Assembly (NCBI GenBank): GCA_041600735.1
Contig: JBFIJN010000002.1
Coordinates: forward strand, 1 to 64,000
Reading direction: 5' to 3'
From: Paraliomyxa sp041600735
Lineage (GTDB): Bacteria > Myxococcota_A > Polyangia > Nannocystales > Nannocystaceae
Length of the DNA stretch: 64,000 nt
A program made the translations under genes and the position numbers. The notes beneath the pieces are model-generated. The model worked only from the letters and a program-made list of their open reading frames with translations, ran no database searches and was not told the origin of the DNA. Of this stretch, positions 1-9,052 are shown one piece after another (the first letter of the stretch is position 1; each line of letters opens with the position of its first letter).

Positions 1-1895
1 AACGCCACGCCCATCGCGCCGCGGGTGAGCAGCACCTTGAGCCGCGAGATCGGCTTGACGTTGGGCGGGGTGAGGATCTCGTAGCGCGCCGACTCTTGCC
101 CGCGCTCGAGGTCGAGGCGAATGCGGCTCGCGTTGAGCTGCTGGAACAGGTCGTCGTAGGACTTCTGCACCGCCAGCGCCTTGCGCGTGAGATCGGTGTA
201 CTCGGACTGGAGGCGGGGCAGCTTCTCGACCATGCCCTCCATCTCCTCGAGCTCCTTGGTGATGCGCGAGAGCTCGGCCTGCGCCACGCGCTGGGCGGCC
301 TCGGCCTCGTTGGCCTGGGCGCGCGCGGACTTGTAGGCCGGGTTCTTGGCCTTGATGACCTTGCGCGTGCCCTCGGTCAGCACCTTGTCGCGCAGCAGCT
401 CGAGCGTGCGCTTCTCCTCTTCGAGGCGCTTCACGTCGGGGTGCTCGGGGCCCTTGCCCTCGGAGCGGGCCTGCGCGAGCTCGCGATCCACGTTGGCGAT
501 GTTGGCGGCGTAGGGGCGCGATTCCTCGATGCGCGCCTCGACCTCCGGGTCCTCGCTCTTGAGCGCCTTGCGGGCGACCTGAGCGTCGGCTCCGGTGCGG
601 GTCACGTCGCCGAGCGCGCGGCTGCGCTCGACCGAGAGCTCGAGCACCCGCTGAAGCATGAACGACGACTTCTCGGGGAGGCCCTCGCTGTGCTCCTGCT
701 TGAACGCCAGGATCGCCTGGTTGATGCTGTTGAGCTGCTCCTCGGCCTGCGCGAGCTGGGTCTCGAGCGTCCTCACCTCGGACAGCACCACCTTGAGCAC
801 TCGCTCGAGCTCGTACTCCTTGTAGAGCTCGAGGTGCACGTCGAGGAACTGGATCGCGTCCTCGGGGGTGCCGGCCGAGAACGCGCCTTGATAGGTGTAC
901 TCGCTGATCTTGTTGAACTCGAGCCCCGATTGCACGCCGCGGATGCGGTCGGGGGTCACGTTGGTCTCGCCGAGCTGCTTGAGGGTCTCGTGGATCAGGC
1001 CCGGGCGCGTGAAGTTGTTCTGGGCGTTGCGGAAGAACTCGAAGTTGGTCCGCATCATCCGCTCGGCCGGGTTGTCGCTGGCGTTGGGGATCAGGCTGAT
1101 CTCGAACTCGGCGCGGGCCGGCGGCTTGACGTACTTGTAGCTCGCGACGCCGAGGCCTCCGCCGAGCACGGTGAGCAGCAGGATCGACAGCCAGTAGCGG
1201 CGTAGGAAGCCGACCGCCCACAGGATGCGGGCGAGCAGGTCCGGGCCCTCGGCCGCGCCCGTCGGCATCGGCACCTCGAGCACCTGAGGGGCGCCCGCGT
1301 AGCCGCCGTCGGCCAGGGTGATGAGCGGCTGCGGGGCGCGACGCACGAGCGCGGTGCCGGGCGAGGCCTGGGGCACGGGCCGCGGCCGCACGAGCGCGGT
1401 GCTGGGTGCTGCGGCGCCGCGCATGCCGAGCTGCCCGCCCCCGGGATTGGGCAGCGCGATCGTCTGATCGCCAGGCGCCGGCATGCTCGCCTGGCTGCCG
1501 GACATGTACGTGAAGATCGTCTCGCCGGTGCGGACCACGTCGCCGGGCTTGAGGTCGGCCTGCTGGATCCGCACGTCGTTGACGAAGGTTCCGTTGGTGG
1601 ACCCGAGATCGAACAGGCGGTGGTGCTCGCCGTAGCGGGTGAGCTTGCAGTGCTGCTGCGAGAGCGCGCGCTCGCTGATGTGGATGTCGGCGTAGCGCGA
1701 GCGGCCGATCACCATCTCGGGGCGATCGAGCACGTGCAGGCGGCCGGGGTCGGTCCCCGAGAGCACCAGCAGGAACGCATGGGAGGCGGCGGGATCGGGC
1801 GCGCCGACCACGACGGCGTCGAGCATCTGGTCGAGGCCACCGCCACCGACGACGGCGCCCGGGATCACGGTCTTTCCTGTGCGTCCGAAATCCAT
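1..1895 (-). CDS. FHA-domain polysaccharide co-polymerase (Wzz/GumC type), C-terminus outside the window
   Basis: The start ATG is at 1895, and the reading frame is open to the window edge (631 codons seen). Residues about 42-130 form a forkhead-associated domain, with GRSRYADIHI and STNGTFVN as the phosphothreonine-binding loops. An Ala/Pro/Arg linker follows, then a membrane segment at about 236-252 and a long Glu/Lys/Arg-rich coiled coil (about 330-590). Near residue 610 the proline-rich PPNVKPISRL resembles the segment before the second membrane helix of chain-length determinants. Such proteins set exopolysaccharide chain length in the inner membrane. The FHA part would face the cytoplasm and could read Ser/Thr kinase signals (inference). 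It diverges from a sugar-phosphate transferase, which supports an exopolysaccharide role. No tyrosine-kinase domain is visible in the part seen. Confidence 0.8.
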   Translation of the reverse strand, partial: MDFGRTGKTVIPGAVVGGGGLDQMLDAVVVGAPDPAASHAFLLVLSGTDPGRLHVLDRPEMVIGRSRYADIHISERALSQQHCKLTRYGEHHRLFDLGSTNGTFVNDVRIQQADLKPGDVVRTGETIFTYMSGSQASMPAPGDQTIALPNPGGGQLGMRGAAAPSTALVRPRPVPQASPGTALVRRAPQPLITLADGGYAGAPQVLEVPMPTGAAEGPDLLARILWAVGFLRRYWLSILLLTVLGGGLGVASYKYVKPPARAEFEISLIPNASDNPAERMMRTNFEFFRNAQNNFTRPGLIHETLKQLGETNVTPDRIRGVQSGLEFNKISEYTYQGAFSAGTPEDAIQFLDVHLELYKEYELERVLKVVLSEVRTLETQLAQAEEQLNSINQAILAFKQEHSEGLPEKSSFMLQRVLELSVERSRALGDVTRTGADAQVARKALKSEDPEVEARIEESRPYAANIANVDRELAQARSEGKGPEHPDVKRLEEEKRTLELLRDKVLTEGTRKVIKAKNPAYKSARAQANEAEAAQRVAQAELSRITKELEEMEGMVEKLPRLQSEYTDLTRKALAVQKSYDDLFQQLNASRIRLDLERGQESARYEILTPPNVKPISRLKVLLTRGAMGVA

Positions 1896-2218
1896 GGCCA
1901 GGGGCGAGCTCGGCTCGGCGAGCCCAGCCACTTGATTAGCATAGGCAGGTAGCGGGGGCAGGGCGATCGCAAAATGCGCAGCCTGCGAGCGCGAGTCCCC
2001 GCGCGGGCGATCTCCCGCGCCCCGCCCGTGGAGCAGGCGCGAGCTCGCGCGAGGGCCGTTGGATGGGCCGCGCGCCGGGCTCCAGGGCTCGCAGCGCCGG
2101 GACTCCCCAACGCTCGATCTTGGCGCACGCGCGCGGGTCTTGGCCCGCCCCGCCGTGGGTGCGACCATCACCCGGCTCCGGCGCGGTCCTCGGCCGCGTC
2201 CAGCTACGGCAACTCGCG
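1896..2218. promoter_or_regulatory. Divergent intergenic region of the exopolysaccharide genes
   Basis: These 323 bases separate the two divergent polysaccharide genes and hold no convincing gene. On the minus strand a TATGCT -10-like element lies near 1936-1941, about 40 bases before the FHA protein start. A small hairpin (GGCTC/GAGCC, 1912-1924) would fall in that leader. On the plus strand TACGGC ends 8 bases before the transferase ATG, matching the short-leader spacing seen elsewhere in the window but with a weak last base. Promoter calls are by eye only. Confidence 0.35.
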
Positions 2219-3688
2219 ATGTGGCGCCAACAGTCGGTCTTCTTTCGGCAGGCCCTGGTCGTCTACGACGTGCTCGTCTCGGCAGCAGCGTTCGTGGTCA
2301 CGCTCTGGCTGCGCACGCGCATCGGCGAGGTGGATGCCGAGGGGAACCCGAGCTGGATCTCCGATCTCGTGTCCTCGGTCCCCGGTCTCGACGTCAGCCC
2401 GCTCGGCCAGCCCGGTCCGTTCTACCAGCTGCTGATCGGGCTGCTGCCGCTGTGGGGGCTGAGCTTCTACTGGAGCGGCACCTCCGACTTTCGTAGCTCG
2501 TATCGCGTGACGGCGGTTCGCTACTTGCGCGCGGTGGTCGTCGGCCTGGTGCTGTTCCTGGTGGCGCTGTTCTTGTTCCGACTGGGGCCGATCTCACGCA
2601 GCTTCGTGGCCATGTTCGCCGTGTTCCAGCTCGGCGCGCTGATGCTCGGTCGCGTGCTGGTGCTGGAGGGCGTCAAGCTCGCGCGCCGCAGCAACGACGA
2701 CGGTCATCGCGTGGTGATCGTGGGGGCCAACGAGCGGGGGGTGGCGTTCGCCGAGTCGCTGCGCACCCAGTCGCCGTTCAACGTGAAGGTCCTCGGGTTC
2801 GTGAGCGTGCCCGGCGAGTCGGGTCACCCCAAGGCCCGCCCCAACCTCGGCTACGTGGGCAGCCTGGCGGCGCTGCTCGATCGGCAGCCGGTCGACGAGG
2901 TCGTGTTCGCGGTGCCCGGCAAGCACCCCGAGATCCTGCGCGATGCGATGGGCTCGTGCGAGGTGCGGGGGGTCGACGTGCTGGTCAACCTACCGCCCAC
3001 GGTGCCTTCCAAGGGCACGATGCAGATCGCCAACGTCTCGGGCTTCGACTACCCGCTGCTCAACCTGCGCCGCACGCCGACCAGCGAGGCACGGCTCGCG
3101 GCCAAGCGCATCCTCGACTTCGTGGGGGCGCTCGTGGGGCTGATCCTCGCGGGCCCGGTGATCTTGGCCACCGCCATCGCGATCCGCATCACCGACCCGG
3201 GGCCCGTGCTGTTTCGCCAGGTGCGGGCCGGTCGCAACGGTCGCAAGTTCACCATGCTCAAGTTCCGCTCGATGGTGATGGACGCGGAGAAGCGCAAGGC
3301 CGAGCTCGCCCACCTCAACGAGATGGATGGCCCGGTGTTCAAGATCAAGCGGGACCCTCGCATCACCGCGGTCGGTCGCTTCATCCGCAAGACGTCCATC
3401 GACGAGCTGCCCCAGCTGTTCAACATCCTGCTCGGCGACATGAGCCTCGTGGGGCCGCGGCCCGCGCTGCCCTCGGAGGTCGATCAGTACGAGCCCTGGC
3501 AGCGTCGTCGGCTGTCGGTGAAGCCAGGGCTCACGGGGCTGTGGCAGGTGTCGGGCCGCAACCAGATCGACTTCGAAGAGTGGATGAAGCTCGATCTCCA
3601 GTACATCGACAGCTGGTCGCTGTGGCTCGACATGAAGATCATCCTCAAGACGATCCCCGCGGTGGTGCTGCGCAGCGGCGCGAGCTAG
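2219..3688 (+). CDS. Undecaprenyl-phosphate sugar phosphotransferase (EpsZ/WbaP-like, polyprenyl glycosylphosphotransferase)
   Basis: This 489-residue membrane enzyme would load the first sugar-1-phosphate onto undecaprenyl phosphate, starting exopolysaccharide or O-antigen repeat synthesis. Several N-terminal membrane helices come first, then a nucleotide-binding-like domain around residue 163 (VVIVGANERG). The bacterial sugar transferase domain begins near residue 295, with its own hydrophobic hairpin, followed by KFRSM, DELPQLFNILLGDMSLVGP and PGLTGLWQVSGRN. These are the family's catalytic blocks. I chose ATG 2219 (MWRQQ) because the frame upstream, open from 2063, is Arg/Pro-rich and unlike the family. 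It diverges from the FHA co-polymerase. Which sugar it transfers cannot be told from sequence; EpsZ of Myxococcus is the nearest named relative I can suggest. Confidence 0.9.
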   Translation: MWRQQSVFFRQALVVYDVLVSAAAFVVTLWLRTRIGEVDAEGNPSWISDLVSSVPGLDVSPLGQPGPFYQLLIGLLPLWGLSFYWSGTSDFRSSYRVTAVRYLRAVVVGLVLFLVALFLFRLGPISRSFVAMFAVFQLGALMLGRVLVLEGVKLARRSNDDGHRVVIVGANERGVAFAESLRTQSPFNVKVLGFVSVPGESGHPKARPNLGYVGSLAALLDRQPVDEVVFAVPGKHPEILRDAMGSCEVRGVDVLVNLPPTVPSKGTMQIANVSGFDYPLLNLRRTPTSEARLAAKRILDFVGALVGLILAGPVILATAIAIRITDPGPVLFRQVRAGRNGRKFTMLKFRSMVMDAEKRKAELAHLNEMDGPVFKIKRDPRITAVGRFIRKTSIDELPQLFNILLGDMSLVGPRPALPSEVDQYEPWQRRRLSVKPGLTGLWQVSGRNQIDFEEWMKLDLQYIDSWSLWLDMKIILKTIPAVVLRSGAS

Positions 3689-3905
3689 GGCCACGCGCTC
3701 GCGCTTTCGCCGAGCTCCAACGCCGGGCCGCCCAGCGCCAACCCCGCGTTGCCTCGCGGGGGTGAATTCGTGAGGAAAGGCGCCGCCTGGCCGCCCATTG
3801 GCGTTCCGCGCGTGGTGCGATTCTGCGATAACTCCTTGGCAATGAGTGGCCCGGCCGGCCGGCGTGCTCGCTGGGTGGTCGGTCGGACAAGCGAGAGAGA
3901 TTGGC

Positions 3906-5198
3906 ATGGCACGGAGCAACGGAACGAAGCAACGGTGGGCGTGGGCGCTGGGCAGCATGATGCTGGTGCCGGCCTGCGGCGATGACGGCAGCAGCGGGAC
4001 GGGCGAGAGCGGCAACGCGGGCACCGCCAGCGAGGGCGGCTCGGAGACCCAGGGCGCCGAGCTCCCCGAGGGCTGCGATGCGTTCGTGAGCCCCGGGGCC
4101 GACGACCAGACCGCGGTGCAAGAGGCGTTCATCGATGCGACCGCCGGGCAGACGATCTGCCTGGCCGCGGGCACGTTCAGCTTCACCCGTCAGCTCAGCC
4201 TCGACGCCGATGGCGTCACCGTGCGCGGCGCGGGCGGCGAGGCCACCATCCTCGACTTCTCGGGGCAGATCAGCGGCGCCAACGGGGTGCTGCTCACCGG
4301 CAACGACATCACGATCGCCGATCTGCAGGTGTTCGACACGCCCGGCGACGGAATCCGCGGCGACAAGATCGACAACATCACGTTCGACGGCGTGCACGTG
4401 ATCTGGCCCGACGCCGAGTCGACGGACAACGGCGCCTACGGCCTCTACCCCGTGCAGTGCAACGGGGTCGTGATCCGCAACTGCCTCGTCGAGGGCTCGC
4501 GCGACGCGGGCGTCTACGTGGGGCAGTCGACGGCGATCCTCGTCGAGGACAACGAAGCGCGCGGCAACGTGGCCGGCATCGAGATCGAGAACTCGACCGA
4601 CGCCATCGTGCGCAACAACTACGCCCACGACAACACCGGCGGGATCCTGGTGTTCAACCTCCCCGGGCTCGACGTCGGCGACGGCCGTCGCACCAACGTC
4701 TACGGCAACATCATCGAGAACAACAACGTGCCCAACTTCGGCGAGGCGGGCACCGTGGTCGCGCTGATCCCTCCGGGCATCGGGGTGATCCTGCTGGCCG
4801 CCGACGAGAACGAGGTGGCCGACAACGAGATCCGCGGCAACGACAGCGTGGGCGTCGCGGTCATCGCCTACGTCGAGGCGCTGTTCCCCCCGCCCGAGGA
4901 TCCCAACTTCGACATCTACGTCGAGTCCAACTTCGTCCACGACAACGTGTTCGAGAACAACGGGTCGAACCCCGACGACCTGATCCTGCTGGTCAGCGAG
5001 AGCTCGACCGGGCCCGACATCATGTACGACGGGTGCTTCGATCCGGAGAAGGACAACACCAACGGCGCGCTCACCAACTGCCTGTCGGGCAACGGCGATG
5101 CCACGTTCAAGGCGGTGAACCTGTGTGGCCAGGGGATGCTCGAGGAAGACCCCGGCCCCTACACCTGCGAGCACGATCCGCTGCCGCGCGACCTCTAG
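3906..5198 (+). CDS. Parallel beta-helix repeat lipoprotein (TIGR03805-type)
   Basis: This 430-residue secreted lipoprotein has a basic N-terminus, a short hydrophobic stretch and the lipobox LVPAC, then a Gly/Ser/Glu linker. The rest is a right-handed beta-helix of pectate-lyase type: repeated turns carry Asn ladders such as IVRNNYAHDN, NIIENNNV and VADNEIRGND. I chose ATG 3906 because it puts the signal peptide at the N-terminus and has a GAGAG ribosome site about 10 bases upstream. The frame opens at 3846, but the extra residues are not signal-like. The next gene, 22 bases downstream, encodes a diheme cytochrome. This pairing is a recognised but functionally unexplained two-gene unit (SO_2930 family neighbourhood). 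A carbohydrate-binding or lyase role is possible but not shown. Confidence 0.85.
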   Translation: MARSNGTKQRWAWALGSMMLVPACGDDGSSGTGESGNAGTASEGGSETQGAELPEGCDAFVSPGADDQTAVQEAFIDATAGQTICLAAGTFSFTRQLSLDADGVTVRGAGGEATILDFSGQISGANGVLLTGNDITIADLQVFDTPGDGIRGDKIDNITFDGVHVIWPDAESTDNGAYGLYPVQCNGVVIRNCLVEGSRDAGVYVGQSTAILVEDNEARGNVAGIEIENSTDAIVRNNYAHDNTGGILVFNLPGLDVGDGRRTNVYGNIIENNNVPNFGEAGTVVALIPPGIGVILLAADENEVADNEIRGNDSVGVAVIAYVEALFPPPEDPNFDIYVESNFVHDNVFENNGSNPDDLILLVSESSTGPDIMYDGCFDPEKDNTNGALTNCLSGNGDATFKAVNLCGQGMLEEDPGPYTCEHDPLPRDL

Positions 5199-5220
5199 CG
5201 TCGCGCGAGAAGGCCTGACG

Positions 5221-6318
5221 ATGCTGCGACTCGACCCCTCGGCCCTCGCTCCGCTGTGCGGCGCCCTCCTGCTGCTCGGCTGTAGCTCCGACCCTCAGCC
5301 CGAGCCGGAGGCGCCGCGACCCGTGATCGATCTGGCGCAGCTGCCGTACCCGACGCTGTCGGACTACGGCTTCTTCGTCGGCGACATGGTGCAGGGCGAC
5401 CCGGCGCCGGGGGTGCTGCCGTACTCCGTGGCGGCCCCGCTGTGGGCCGACGCGGCGGGCAAGGGGCGCTACATCTTCCTGCCCGAGGGCGAGACGCTCG
5501 AGCTCACCGACCGCGAAGAGTGGGTGCTGCCGCGCGGCTCGATCCTGATCAAGTCGTTCTTCGTCGACCTCGATCGCAGCGCGCCCGAGACCAACCTGAA
5601 GACGCTCGAGACCCGCCTGCTGGTGCACGACGACGACGGCTGGCAGTCGTACATCTATCGCTGGAACGACGAGCAGACCGAGGCGACCCGACTCAAGGCG
5701 GGCGCCAACGTGTACCAGCCGTACACCGACGCGCAGGGCCAGCCCGCCGAGCAGATCTACATCATCCCCGACGAGAACACGTGCGGCAGCTGTCACGAGC
5801 GCGACGACGTGCTCGGGGTGCTCGGGCTCATCACGGCGCAGATGAACCTCGAGGTCGAGCGCGACGGGCAGCGCGTGTCGCAGCTCGAGTGGCTCGCCGA
5901 GCAAGGGATCATCGAGGGCCTTCCCGATCCTTCCACGCTCGATGCCTTTCCCGATCCGGCCGGCGATGCGGCCCTCGACACGCGCGCGCGCGCATACCTC
6001 CACGGCAACTGTGCCCACTGCCATCGGCCCGGAAGCGGGGGCGGGGCGAGCGGGCTCAAGTTCTCGGCGTGGGAGACCGACCCGGCCCAGTTCGGCGAGT
6101 GCAAGGTCCCGGCCGCCGCGGGGCCCGGAACCGGCGGCCGCGCCTTCGACATCGTACCGGGGCACCCCGAGCAGAGCATCGTGGTCCACCGCATGGCCAG
6201 CACCGATCCCGAGATCAAGATGCCCGAGCTGCCGAGCTTGCTCGCCGATGACTTCGGCGTGGATCTGATCTCGGAGTGGATCGCGGCGATGCCCGAGCGC
6301 GACTGCAACGAGGGCTAG
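5221..6318 (+). CDS. SO2930-family diheme c-type cytochrome lipoprotein (TIGR03806-type)
   Basis: This 365-residue protein has a lipoprotein signal ending LLGC (Cys about residue 20). Two haem c attachment motifs are seen, CGSCH at residues 188-192 and CAHCH at 264-268. The middle (about 40-170) holds the conserved non-haem domain with LPEGE, LPRGS and YIYRWN segments. It should sit on the periplasmic face of a membrane and carry or deliver electrons; the partner is unknown. ATG 5221 was chosen because it starts a clean signal peptide with GAGAAGG upstream; the frame is open from 5125, inside the previous gene. It is evidently co-transcribed with the beta-helix lipoprotein 22 bases upstream. 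The axial sixth ligands were not identified. Confidence 0.88.
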   Translation: MLRLDPSALAPLCGALLLLGCSSDPQPEPEAPRPVIDLAQLPYPTLSDYGFFVGDMVQGDPAPGVLPYSVAAPLWADAAGKGRYIFLPEGETLELTDREEWVLPRGSILIKSFFVDLDRSAPETNLKTLETRLLVHDDDGWQSYIYRWNDEQTEATRLKAGANVYQPYTDAQGQPAEQIYIIPDENTCGSCHERDDVLGVLGLITAQMNLEVERDGQRVSQLEWLAEQGIIEGLPDPSTLDAFPDPAGDAALDTRARAYLHGNCAHCHRPGSGGGASGLKFSAWETDPAQFGECKVPAAAGPGTGGRAFDIVPGHPEQSIVVHRMASTDPEIKMPELPSLLADDFGVDLISEWIAAMPERDCNEG

Positions 6319-6332
6319 CTCGCGGGCGCGGG

Positions 6333-7109
6333 CTAGGGGCGCGGCGGGGTGAGCATCGTCAGCCGGCCGACGTCGCGAAAGCCGAGCCGCGCGAGGATCG
6401 GATGCGACGTGGCCTCGCGGGCGAGAGCGGCGCTCAGCGTGCAGCCGCGCTGGGCGGCCTCGTGCAAGCGCGAGTCCACCAGCGCCCGGTAGAGCCCGCG
6501 GCCGCGGTGCTCGGGCAGCACCACCGCACCCAAGAAGAAGGCGGTGCCGGGCGAGAGCACCAGGCCGGCCGCGGCGGCCGGCTCGCCGTGCCAGCGCGCG
6601 AGGACCATGGGGAGCCGCTCACGCGCCGAGTCGAGCACCTTGCGATTGAACGCCAACATGGGAGCGGGGCTCATCCCCCAGCCGCGGGCCATCACCTCGG
6701 TGAACGCGACCACGTTGCGCTCGTCGACCGGCTCGAGCTCGATCCCCGGGCGGAGCGACGGGTTTCGCTGGAGCGGATCGATCGCACGCGCCACCGCCCA
6801 CACGACCTCGGGCTCGAGCCCGTGCGCCTCGAGCCGGGTGACCAGATCGTCGGGCGCCGAGTCGGGGCCGACGGTCCAGCGGAAGCGGACCCCGAGCGCT
6901 CGATACTCGGCGATCGTCTGCTGCGCGACGGTGTCGACCTCGTGGGGCGCGAGCACGGCAAGCGCGACTTCGTTGAGCCCGCCATCGGGGAGCGAGGGCG
7001 TGATGAGCTGAAACCAACCGGCGCGCTCGATCACCCGCGTGTCGGGCATGGGCACGAATGCGTGGCGCGAAGCCAGGAGAACCGCGTCGAGGAGCGCAGC
7101 GTCGTCCAT
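6333..7109 (-). CDS. GNAT-family N-acetyltransferase
   Basis: This 258-residue protein has its acetyl-CoA-binding block near residue 195, with VVLPEHRGRGLYRALVDSRL giving the R-x-x-G-x-G/A loop. A second half-domain precedes it (SAPDDLVTRLEAHGLEPE), so it looks like a tandem or extended GNAT fold. The substrate amine is unknown. It follows the lipoprotein gene at 7117-8361 by 7 bases on the same strand, with AGGAG a few bases before the ATG, so the two are probably one operon. It converges on the cytochrome gene, whose stop is 14 bases away. Confidence 0.8.
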   Translation of the reverse strand: MDDAALLDAVLLASRHAFVPMPDTRVIERAGWFQLITPSLPDGGLNEVALAVLAPHEVDTVAQQTIAEYRALGVRFRWTVGPDSAPDDLVTRLEAHGLEPEVVWAVARAIDPLQRNPSLRPGIELEPVDERNVVAFTEVMARGWGMSPAPMLAFNRKVLDSARERLPMVLARWHGEPAAAAGLVLSPGTAFFLGAVVLPEHRGRGLYRALVDSRLHEAAQRGCTLSAALAREATSHPILARLGFRDVGRLTMLTPPRP

Positions 7110-7116
7110 CGCGCTC

Positions 7117-8361
7117 CTAGCGGTCGCTGGCCGGGATCGGCGGGCAATCGCGGCACGGCCCCATGTGGGGCGAGGGCGTGCGCACGGGGTGGGGCGCGGG
7201 TCGCAGCGGTACCGTCATCGAGGCTTGCTCCCAGTGTCGCCCTCGTCGGGCGTGCAAGATGATCTCGGCCTCTTCTCCGCGCACGCGCACCACCGCGAAG
7301 CCGGCGTGGTCGCTCCATAGCCGCGGCGAGTAGGCCTGGCTCGTGCGCACCCGTTGGCGGCGCAGGGCCATCGCGGCGCGCCGGTTGGGTCGCGACACGG
7401 CCCCCGCAACCACCTGGAACACGGGCGTGCCCAGCCACGCTCGGTCGGCGCGCTTGATCGCATTGCTGAGATCCTCGCTCGCGTAGAGCGAGCGGTCGTG
7501 ACCCGCGAGCACTCCCGCGAAGTGGCCCTCGACGAGCACGTTCTGGAGCGGGACGGGGAGGCCGTGGAAGCTCGCGTCGGGCCACAGCGTGCCGAGCCCG
7601 TGCTCGCCGGCGGCTTCGACCGGCACGCTCGTCACCAGCAGGCGCGGCGGCGCAGCCTCCGGCGGGACCGCGGCGATCGCCGCGAGCATCGCCTCGAGCG
7701 CGTCGACTTCGCGCGCGTCGCGGTGGCGGGCGGCGGCATCGTCGGAGGGATGCAGCCACGGAGAGAGATCGATCATCACGAGATCCATGAGCGGGGGGTT
7801 GGCCCCCGCCGAAGGCTTCACCTCGGCGAAGCGGCAGCCCTCGTCGCCGCACGCCGCTCGCTCCTCGACCGACCCGTCGGTGTACACGCGCAGCACGTAG
7901 TGGGTGGCGGGCATGCGCCAGGGCCGTGCTTGGCGCAGCGCGGCGGAGGCCCCACAGCGGTGGTCGAGCACGCCGCCGACGGCAAAGCTGGGAGTGCCGC
8001 TCGGTGGCCCGATGCGCTGCGCGAGCGCGGTGGTGGCGGGGCCCGACCACGCAGCGTCTGGCTCGCTGCAGCGCGGTCCTCGGCGCTCGGCCCGAGGAGT
8101 TGCCGAGTGCAGCGGCGGTGCGCTCACGTTGCCCAGCCACAGCACGATCCGCGGGCGCTCCTCGGCGAGCAGCTGCTCCACCTCCTGGGCCACGGCGCGC
8201 GCGCCTCGGTCCTCCGGCGCCACGTTGGCCAGCAGCACCAGCTCCACGCCTTCGCCGTCGTCTGGGGCGCCGTCGGCATCGAGCCGCCACGGCCCGCGAT
8301 GGGTCACACAGCCCATCGCAAGCAGCATTCCGCCGCACAGGGCCCACGGCCGCGCTCGCAC
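7117..8361 (-). CDS. Lipoprotein with degenerate metallophosphoesterase-like features
   Basis: This 414-residue protein starts at a GTG and has a signal peptide ending in the lipobox AMGC. The body contains IVLWLGNVSAPPL (about residue 74), PSFAVGGVLDHRCG, and GHFAGVLAGHDRSLY (about residue 282). The order of an early beta-strand with Asn and a late GHD-x-S-x-Y loop recalls calcineurin-like phosphoesterases, but the usual D-x-H and G-D motifs are not seen, so activity is doubtful. The C-terminal part is rich in Arg and Pro. It heads a probable operon with the acetyltransferase and diverges from the molybdenum hydroxylase operon across 123 bases. I do not recognise it as a named family. Confidence 0.6.
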   Translation of the reverse strand: MRARPWALCGGMLLAMGCVTHRGPWRLDADGAPDDGEGVELVLLANVAPEDRGARAVAQEVEQLLAEERPRIVLWLGNVSAPPLHSATPRAERRGPRCSEPDAAWSGPATTALAQRIGPPSGTPSFAVGGVLDHRCGASAALRQARPWRMPATHYVLRVYTDGSVEERAACGDEGCRFAEVKPSAGANPPLMDLVMIDLSPWLHPSDDAAARHRDAREVDALEAMLAAIAAVPPEAAPPRLLVTSVPVEAAGEHGLGTLWPDASFHGLPVPLQNVLVEGHFAGVLAGHDRSLYASEDLSNAIKRADRAWLGTPVFQVVAGAVSRPNRRAAMALRRQRVRTSQAYSPRLWSDHAGFAVVRVRGEEAEIILHARRGRHWEQASMTVPLRPAPHPVRTPSPHMGPCRDCPPIPASDR

Positions 8362-8484
8362 GACGTGTTGATAACACGCCCGGCGGGAGGCCGGAGCTTT
8401 CGCACGACCTCCCCCTCGCCGGCACCCTCACCGCGTCTCCCAGCGACTTGCGTCGCGCGCTCGCGGGGTTGCACTCTAGCGAGC

Positions 8485-9033
<549 letters not shown>

Positions 9034-9052
9034 CAACGAGAGGGACCTCGCC

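Noticed and set aside
3645..5174. Long minus-strand open frame (509 codons) opposite the beta-helix gene
   Set aside because: Its product is Val/Asp/Arg/His-rich without domain patterns and mirrors a real gene in a GC-rich third-position frame.
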